A stretch of DNA of 64,000 bases from Paenibacillus phytohabitans. Its GTDB lineage: Bacteria > Bacillota > Bacilli > Paenibacillales > Paenibacillaceae. Location of the stretch: contig NZ_WHOB01000048.1 in NCBI RefSeq assembly GCF_013141775.1, positions 1 to 64,000 of the forward strand. Reading direction: 5' to 3'. The position numbers and the translations under genes were made by a program. Shown one piece after another: positions 58,925-64,000 of the stretch (its first letter is position 1; each line of letters begins with the position of its first letter). The notes beneath the pieces are model-generated. The model was given only the letters and a program-made list of their open reading frames with translations, made no database searches and was not told where the DNA came from.

Positions 58925-61354
58925 ATGAATACAACAACTCAAGAGCTGCTGCCGTTGCCGGAACATTTACGGTTTGCATCTGAACCAGCCGCAAGTGCGG
59001 GTGCAGTCATTCAAGGTGACTGCTACCGGTTCACGGTGCTTACTCCGGCGCTGATCCGGATGGAATACAGTCCTGAGGGAGGCTTCGAAGACCGGGCGAC
59101 CCAAATGGTGATGAACCGTAAGTTCCCGGTTCCTGACTTCCGGGTGACCGATCTCGGGAACAGGCTTGAAATTATGACGGACCGCCTGCAGCTTACTTAT
59201 GACAAAGCGCCCTTCTCCCGGCATGGGCTGAGTGTGAAGGTGAGGAATGAATCCGGACATTTGCTGAGCGTCTGGCACTATGGTGATGAGGTGCAGGATC
59301 TCGGCGGTACCGCGCGCACGCTGGATAATGCTGACGGTGCCATTCCGCTGGAGCCGGGACTGCTGTCGCTTGCCGGGTATACGGTGGTTGATGACAGCCG
59401 TTCTCTGCTCCTGGAGGCAGACGGCACGGTGCAGCAGCGGGAGCAGGACGGACTGGATCTGTATTTGTTCGGCTATGGCCATGAATACCTGAAGTGCCTG
59501 AAGGATTTCTACCGGCTGTGCGGCAGCACTCCGCTGCTGCCCCGCTATGCGCTGGGCAACTGGTGGAGCCGGTATTACCGGTATTCAGAGGAAGAATACA
59601 TGTCGCTGATCGAACGCTTCGGACAGGAGCAGCTTCCGTTCTCGGTGGCTGTAATGGACATGGACTGGCATCTGGTCGATATTGATCCGAAGTACGGCAG
59701 CGGCTGGACCGGCTACACCTGGAACCGGGAGCTGTTCCCGGACCCGCAGCGTTTCCTGGACTGGCTGCATGGCAGGGGCTTGCGCGTAACGCTGAATGTC
59801 CATCCCGCTGACGGGGTACGGTCCTTCGAGGAGCCGTATCTGGCAATTGCGGCGGAGCTGGGCATGGACCCGGAGCAAGGGGAGGCAGTGGAGTTTGATA
59901 TTACCGATCCGGAGTTCCTGCAGGCTTACTTCAAGTTCCTGCATCATCCGCTGGAGGAAGAGGGCGTGGACTTCTGGTGGATCGACTGGCAGCAGGGCGG
60001 GATCACCAGGGTTCCGGGCCTTGATCCGCTGTGGATGCTGAACCACTATCATTACCTGGACAGCGGCCGGCGGGGTAAGCGGCGGCTTACCTTCTCGCGT
60101 TATGCAGGTCTTGGCAGCCACCGTTATCCGGTAGGGTTCTCCGGCGACACGATCATCACCTGGGAGTCGCTGGACTTCCAGCCGTATTTCACGGCAACGG
60201 CGTCCAATAGCGGGTATGGCTGGTGGAGTCATGATATCGGCGGCCATATGGGCGGGTATCTGGATGATGAGCTGGCACTGCGCTGGGTGCAGTTCGGCGT
60301 ATTCTCCCCGCTGCTGAGGCTGCACAGCTCAGCCAGTCCGTTCAACAGCAAAGAGCCATGGCGGTTCAATCGAATTGCCGGGGAGGCTATGAAGGATTCC
60401 CTGCGTCTGCGGCACCGTCTGCTGCCTTATCTGTATACGATGAACCGTTATGCCAGCCGGGAAGGGTCTCCGCTGGTACAGCCGATGTATTACCATCATG
60501 CAGAGCAGCGGGAAGCTTACGGGGTGCCTAATCAGTATTATTTCGGCACGGAGCTGATCGCTTGCCCGATTACCCAGCCTGTACATTCCAAGACAGGCGT
60601 GGCGGAGTTCAAGGCCTGGCTGCCGGAAGGGCTATGGACCGACTTCTTCAGCGGAAGAGTGTATGACGGCGGCAGAAGGCTGTCCTTGTACCGCACGCTG
60701 GAGCAGATTCCGGTGCTGGCGAAAGCGGGGGCCATCGTGCCGATGGCCGATCTGAGCGAGCATACATCAGCGGTAGACAATCCGCAGCAGCTGGAGGTAC
60801 GGGTGTTCGCCGGAGCGGACGGCCAGTTCCAGCTCTGGGAGGACGCAGGTGACACTGCGGAAGACCTGGACGGGAACTGGTGTGTTACCGGGATGGCCCT
60901 GGCATGGGGACAAGCCGGACAGTCGACGGTCTTTACCATCCAGCCTGCGCAGGGCAATACTGCGGTGGTGCCGGAGCGGCGGAGCTGGAAGCTGGTCTTC
61001 ATGGGTTGTGCAGAGACGGATGTGACAGTCCAGGCTGGAGGAGGAGCAGCGGTTGCGGCCGAAACCAAGTATGATGAGGCTTCGCATACCTTGACCGTGA
61101 CTGTGCCGGAGCTGGAGGTGACTGAGGAGCTGACGGTAACGCTCACTACGGCGCGGGTTGCGGTGAACCGGGTGGAGGAGGAGGTATTTGCGCTGCTAAA
61201 CCGTGCGCAGATCCGGTTCGATCATAAGGAACAAATCTACCGGCTGGTGAAGGAGAGCTCAGGTCCTGCGGCGACGCTTGCCGCGCTGGCTTCGCTGGAG
61301 CTGGAGCCGGCGCTGTATGGTGCGATATGTGAGATTGTGACGGCCCGGCTGTAA
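58925..61354 (+). CDS. GH31 alpha-glucosidase/alpha-xylosidase-type enzyme, intracellular
   Basis: An 809-residue enzyme without signal peptide. An N-terminal beta-sandwich (about 20-210) precedes a TIM barrel with nucleophile D354 (WWIDWQQG) and probable acid/base D408 (GFSGDTI), plus HDIGGHMGG. Proximal and distal beta domains follow (FKAWLPEGLWTDFFSGRVY), and an extra roughly 60-residue helical tail ends the protein. It removes alpha-linked sugars from the ends of imported oligosaccharides, alpha-glucose being most likely given the GH13 neighbour. GAGG lies before ATG 58925. It is the last gene of the permease operon. Confidence 0.9.
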   Translation: MNTTTQELLPLPEHLRFASEPAASAGAVIQGDCYRFTVLTPALIRMEYSPEGGFEDRATQMVMNRKFPVPDFRVTDLGNRLEIMTDRLQLTYDKAPFSRHGLSVKVRNESGHLLSVWHYGDEVQDLGGTARTLDNADGAIPLEPGLLSLAGYTVVDDSRSLLLEADGTVQQREQDGLDLYLFGYGHEYLKCLKDFYRLCGSTPLLPRYALGNWWSRYYRYSEEEYMSLIERFGQEQLPFSVAVMDMDWHLVDIDPKYGSGWTGYTWNRELFPDPQRFLDWLHGRGLRVTLNVHPADGVRSFEEPYLAIAAELGMDPEQGEAVEFDITDPEFLQAYFKFLHHPLEEEGVDFWWIDWQQGGITRVPGLDPLWMLNHYHYLDSGRRGKRRLTFSRYAGLGSHRYPVGFSGDTIITWESLDFQPYFTATASNSGYGWWSHDIGGHMGGYLDDELALRWVQFGVFSPLLRLHSSASPFNSKEPWRFNRIAGEAMKDSLRLRHRLLPYLYTMNRYASREGSPLVQPMYYHHAEQREAYGVPNQYYFGTELIACPITQPVHSKTGVAEFKAWLPEGLWTDFFSGRVYDGGRRLSLYRTLEQIPVLAKAGAIVPMADLSEHTSAVDNPQQLEVRVFAGADGQFQLWEDAGDTAEDLDGNWCVTGMALAWGQAGQSTVFTIQPAQGNTAVVPERRSWKLVFMGCAETDVTVQAGGGAAVAAETKYDEASHTLTVTVPELEVTEELTVTLTTARVAVNRVEEEVFALLNRAQIRFDHKEQIYRLVKESSGPAATLAALASLELEPALYGAICEIVTARL

Positions 61355-61407
61355 GCGGGCTGCGTCTCCGGAACTGAAGCGCGGAGTATAATGTGAAGCG
61401 CGAAATG

Positions 61408-61618
61408 TGGAGCATGGAACATGAGGAATGAACATGAGCGTGAGCATGAACATGAGCGTGAGCATGAACATGAGCATGAACATGAGCATGAACATGAGTA
61501 TTGAGCATAAGCATTCAGCATGAACATAAGTATGAGTATGAGTATGAGTATGAGTATGAGTATGAGTATGAGTATGAGTATGAGTATGAGTATGAGTATG
61601 AACATGAACATTAAGCAT
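61408..61618. repeat. Hexanucleotide microsatellite
   Basis: About 210 bp made of 6-bp words GAGCAT, GAACAT, GAGCGT and then a pure run of GAGTAT, about 12 copies, at 61529-61600. It starts about 50 bp after the GH31 gene and lies before its terminator. Frames through it encode only two-residue repeats and are not genes. Confidence 0.88.
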
Positions 61619-61633
61619 GGAGCGTTCAGTGTT

Positions 61634-61688
61634 GTCCCCCTGCGAATTCCCCGTCTGCATAAACGGGGAATTCGCAGGGGGACTTTTT
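61634..61688 (+). terminator. Strong intrinsic terminator
   Basis: A perfect 21-bp stem (61634-61654 with 61663-61683) and 8-base loop, followed by TTTTTG. It ends the permease/GH31 operon after the microsatellite. Confidence 0.9.
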
Positions 61689-61739
61689 GAAGCCGGGCAG
61701 GTAGAGCATTCAGGATGGAGAATTAGATTCTGATTGGGT

Positions 61740-62056
61740 GGATACGAAAATTCTAACAGTTTCTAGCGGATATCAGCGGCCTTATCGTAAGGTGCACCTG
61801 TTACGGACTGAGGAGATCCTATTTCCTCGAAAAGCACCGTTTTTCTGTGCTAACGGACTCAGATGCAGCTATTTGCCAGGATTCACCTGAAATCGGCTCC
61901 GTGGCGAGGCAATAAGCGCGCTGGAGTCCGTTAGCCTGGCGAATCGTGCCCAGGACTGAAAATAAGCGCGGTACAGTCCGCAAGAGAACAGGTGAAAGAC
62001 CTAAGCAAGCCAGAAGCAAGCCAGAAGTAAGCCGGAGACAAGTCAGAAGCAAGCGA
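61740..62056. repeat. Intergenic repeat-like region
   Basis: No gene seen. The word CGGACT or its complement AGTCCG recurs (near 61806, 61854, 61933 and 61975) next to AATAAGCGCG, which occurs twice (61911 and 61961). It ends with an 11-bp tandem repeat, GCAAGCCAGAA, in four to five copies (62005-62055). It looks like a decayed dispersed intergenic repeat. Confidence 0.5.
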
Positions 62057-62073
62057 TATGTATTCCAAGGAGA

Positions 62074-63510
62074 TTAAGGCCTAACCTCCTCCACATACCC
62101 GGCATCCGTCCCGGCATCCTCTCCATCCTCATGGATTCCCTTCAAATGGCTGTTGAAGAAATCCAGCACAAGCTGATTCACAATTTCGTTGCTTCGCCCG
62201 CCGTCAATGCTGCCCGTCATTCCGGTGTACTTCAGCAGGCTTGAATAGAGCTGCAGATCTGTAAAGTTGAAGTGTGCTGTGCCTTTGATATAGAGCTTGC
62301 CGCCCCCGCTTAGCCTGGCGTTATTCATTATTTTTTCCTCGGCATCGATATCCGGATCTGCAATCTGCTTCTTCCGGTTATAGTAATCCTCCGATTCTAT
62401 GAACAAAAACGGTTTACCCCGGGACGGACCTGTGAGGGTATACAAGCTTCCATCCAGATCGATTCCGGCTTTAAGCTCAGGAATGGAGAACATCGCCTCG
62501 TACGCAGCCGCTCCACCGAAGGAGTGTCCTGCTATCCCAATGTGATCAGTATCTATGTAATCTGCGAATTGCTGCTTCAATTGGCTGAGGACAAAGCGGT
62601 TATCGTCGTTCCATACATTGCCCAGCTGCGTTCCTGTTGCTATGAAATGATCACTGCTTAAAGACTCGCTGAACCCGGTAACTGTCCCGTCTGGAAATAA
62701 AGTAGCCGCTGTACTGTAGGTATGATCTACTGCCGCTACAATATAACCGTTCGCTGCCAGGTTCTCTGCAAGTGCGGTATGCAGCAGGCTGGAGGTGCCG
62801 TTACCATGATTGATCAGGATCAGCGGATAAGGTCCTTCTGAGCGCAGCCAGTCCACATTAGGATAAGCATTCGTATGAATGTACTGCCAATAATCCAGGG
62901 AGAATGATGGGATGCCCAATGATCCGGCAAAAGCGGACGTCAGCTTCCGGTTGCTTGGTCTATCTCCATGCAGCAAAGGTGCGGTCTGGCGATCATTCTT
63001 TGCCGCTGCCGGATACCATACATAAACCATCAGCTCCCGCGAATCCCCGGGGTCAGGTGTCTGAGGTTCCGGCCGGCTGCTGTCGGTGAGATGTAGAGTC
63101 TGGATACCAACGGCATATGGTCCTGCCGGATCGGGGAACTTCACAACCGGAATCGTGGAAGACAGTACTGCCGAGCCGATCACCATAAGTATACCTGTTG
63201 CAGTACCTGCAACTACACAGCATCGTTTCAGCGAGCGGAATGCAGATTCCCCGGTTTTTTGGCCAGCGGATAACAGCTTCTGCGAGCGGCCTCTGATTAT
63301 GCCTGCCATGCGGAGGATCATGCCAAGCAGCACCATTACATACACACCCGCCATTTGCCAGCGGTACCCTTCGATCCAAAGCTGTGCCGCGCACAATATA
63401 ATACTAATAGCAGATAATACCAATTTTACCTTGAGAAACAACTTGCCTGACACGAAGCTGAACATTAATAATAATGCTGACATGGTCAAAATAATCTCCA
63501 ATACTCTCAT
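62074..63510 (-). CDS. Membrane-anchored alpha/beta hydrolase, PAF-acetylhydrolase-like
   Basis: A 478-residue protein. The first 125 residues hold four or five membrane segments. The rest is an extracytoplasmic alpha/beta hydrolase of the platelet-activating-factor acetylhydrolase type: oxyanion region LILINHGNGTSS, nucleophile elbow GIAGHSFGGAAAYEA, acidic residue in IDLDGSL, and histidine in GTAHFNFTD. The family cleaves short acyl chains from lipids or other esters; the substrate here is unknown. GGAGG is 5 bases before the ATG. It is a lone gene that is divergent from the last gene of the window. Confidence 0.85.
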   Translation of the reverse strand: MRVLEIILTMSALLLMFSFVSGKLFLKVKLVLSAISIILCAAQLWIEGYRWQMAGVYVMVLLGMILRMAGIIRGRSQKLLSAGQKTGESAFRSLKRCCVVAGTATGILMVIGSAVLSSTIPVVKFPDPAGPYAVGIQTLHLTDSSRPEPQTPDPGDSRELMVYVWYPAAAKNDRQTAPLLHGDRPSNRKLTSAFAGSLGIPSFSLDYWQYIHTNAYPNVDWLRSEGPYPLILINHGNGTSSLLHTALAENLAANGYIVAAVDHTYSTAATLFPDGTVTGFSESLSSDHFIATGTQLGNVWNDDNRFVLSQLKQQFADYIDTDHIGIAGHSFGGAAAYEAMFSIPELKAGIDLDGSLYTLTGPSRGKPFLFIESEDYYNRKKQIADPDIDAEEKIMNNARLSGGGKLYIKGTAHFNFTDLQLYSSLLKYTGMTGSIDGGRSNEIVNQLVLDFFNSHLKGIHEDGEDAGTDAGYVEEVRP

Positions 63511-63737
63511 ATGTACCTCCTATATTTATATCCACAGTAAGACCGCATGCTGCGTACCTTCAGCCTCTCTAAAGTGTACAGACTGAAGGTTAAACTCAGG
63601 TATCTGCCGGGTTTAAATTTGGGTTAAAAGGTTCCTTCGGTCAGGCACATCCCACGAAATCAGCGCCAAAGGGCGGCACAGGCCGCTGTAAAATGATAGA
63701 ATAGTAGTCATAGTCTTTGACGGGGAGTGAATTTCTT

Positions 63738-64000
63738 ATGAAAAAGATTGCTGCCGGATTCATTGCCGGGGCGATACTGATGGTGGGTGCGCAGGCGCTT
63801 GGCGCTTCGGCAACGCTGGTGGGAAAGGCAATTCAGGCGGAGTATACCGTGAAGGTGTATGGCAAGAAGCTGGCCGATCCGGCTATCGTAATTGACGGCA
63901 AAAGCTATGCGCCCGTACGCGCAATCGGTGAATTAGCCGGGTTCAAGGTTTCTGTAGAGGGCAAAACGATCAGCCTGGAGGAGAAAACGGGAGCGGATTC
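63738..64000 (+). CDS. Stalk-domain (copper amine oxidase N-terminal-like) secreted protein, 3' end outside window
   Basis: The first 87 codons of a longer gene. Residues 1-23 are a signal peptide (MKKIAAGFIAGAILMVGAQALGA). The following part, YTVKVYGKKLADPAIVIDGKSYAPVRAIGEFAGFKV, is the stalk domain widespread in Paenibacillus surface proteins and named after copper amine oxidase, although it is not an oxidase itself. GGGGAG lies 10 bases before ATG 63738. The function depends on the unseen remainder. Confidence 0.85.
   Translation, partial: MKKIAAGFIAGAILMVGAQALGASATLVGKAIQAEYTVKVYGKKLADPAIVIDGKSYAPVRAIGELAGFKVSVEGKTISLEEKTGAD

Noticed and set aside
61146..61660. Minus-strand frames with His-Thr, Ile-Leu or Cys-Ser repeats
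   Set aside because: Translations of the hexanucleotide microsatellite; no independent gene evidence.
1..64000. tRNA, rRNA and known riboswitches
   Set aside because: I looked for conserved cores by eye and saw none. This is weaker than a covariance-model search, which would settle it.

Overview
The window looks like chromosomal DNA of a Paenibacillus-type Firmicute. Supporting signs are strong GGAGG-type ribosome sites with some TTG and GTG starts, LplB/LplC-type sugar ABC permeases without their own ATPase, a YesM/YesN-type two-component pair, YheC/YheD and DUF6492 proteins, many intracellular glycoside hydrolases, and many minisatellites between operons. The assignment rests on gene content and style, not on a marker gene; no rRNA or tRNA gene was seen.

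Layout. 1-2750: the 3' end of a polymorphic toxin gene with a CdiA-type tRNase tip, a candidate immunity gene, the stump of a second (orphan) toxin cassette, and two more small immunity-like genes; this block is AT-rich. 2.8-4.9 kb: MarR regulator and DHA2 drug exporter. 5.0-9.2 kb: GntP permease, glycerate kinase and a CdaR-type regulator. 9.4-14.8 kb: 2-keto-3-deoxy-sugar-acid aldolase, IclR regulator, YagF/YjhG-type dehydratase and GH43 xylosidase, closely matching the E. coli yag and yjh xylonate loci. 14.9-17.4 kb: MerR regulator, an acetyltransferase broken by an amber codon, and an alpha/beta hydrolase. 17.5-30.9 kb: a glucuronoxylan block (uxuB, uxuA, GntR regulator, AraC regulator, GH67 alpha-glucuronidase, Nif3-like protein, sugar-binding lipoprotein, GH2 enzyme) in which one palindrome, TTGTATACAA or a close variant, precedes three transcription units. 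30.9-34.1 kb: GDP-mannose pyrophosphorylase, DUF6492 protein and YheC/YheD protein. 34.1-37.8 kb: TetR/SDR pair and MarR/MATE pair, each with clear operators.

37.8-39.2 kb is gene-free and packed with repeats. It is followed by a fabZ gene disrupted by about 85 bp. 39.9-46.1 kb: LacI regulator, two sugar permeases, binding lipoprotein and GH30 enzyme, with the same 18-bp palindrome before the regulator and before the permeases. 46.2-48.6 kb: Gfo/Idh/MocA oxidoreductase and an iron-siderophore binding lipoprotein with a Fur box. 48.7-61.4 kb: a YesM/YesN pair divergent from a second sugar-uptake block (binding protein, shortened LacI regulator, GH13 amylase-family enzyme, repeat array, two permeases, GH31 alpha-glucosidase). 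The window ends with a membrane-anchored PAF-acetylhydrolase-like protein and the start of a stalk-domain protein.

How it works together: most of the window is a set of import-then-hydrolyse modules. Lipoproteins and permeases bring in oligosaccharides, signal-less hydrolases (GH43, GH67, GH2, GH30, GH13, GH31) cut them in the cytoplasm, and sugar-acid enzymes (UxuA, UxuB, dehydratase, aldolase, glycerate kinase) feed the products into central metabolism. The import ATPase is presumably shared and encoded elsewhere.

The least ordinary signals are the orphan toxin stump, the disrupted fabZ, the 51/52-bp hairpin arrays present at two loci 17 kb apart, a 17-bp repeat that begins at the glycerate-kinase stop codon, and a 218-bp element with 18-bp terminal inverted repeats.
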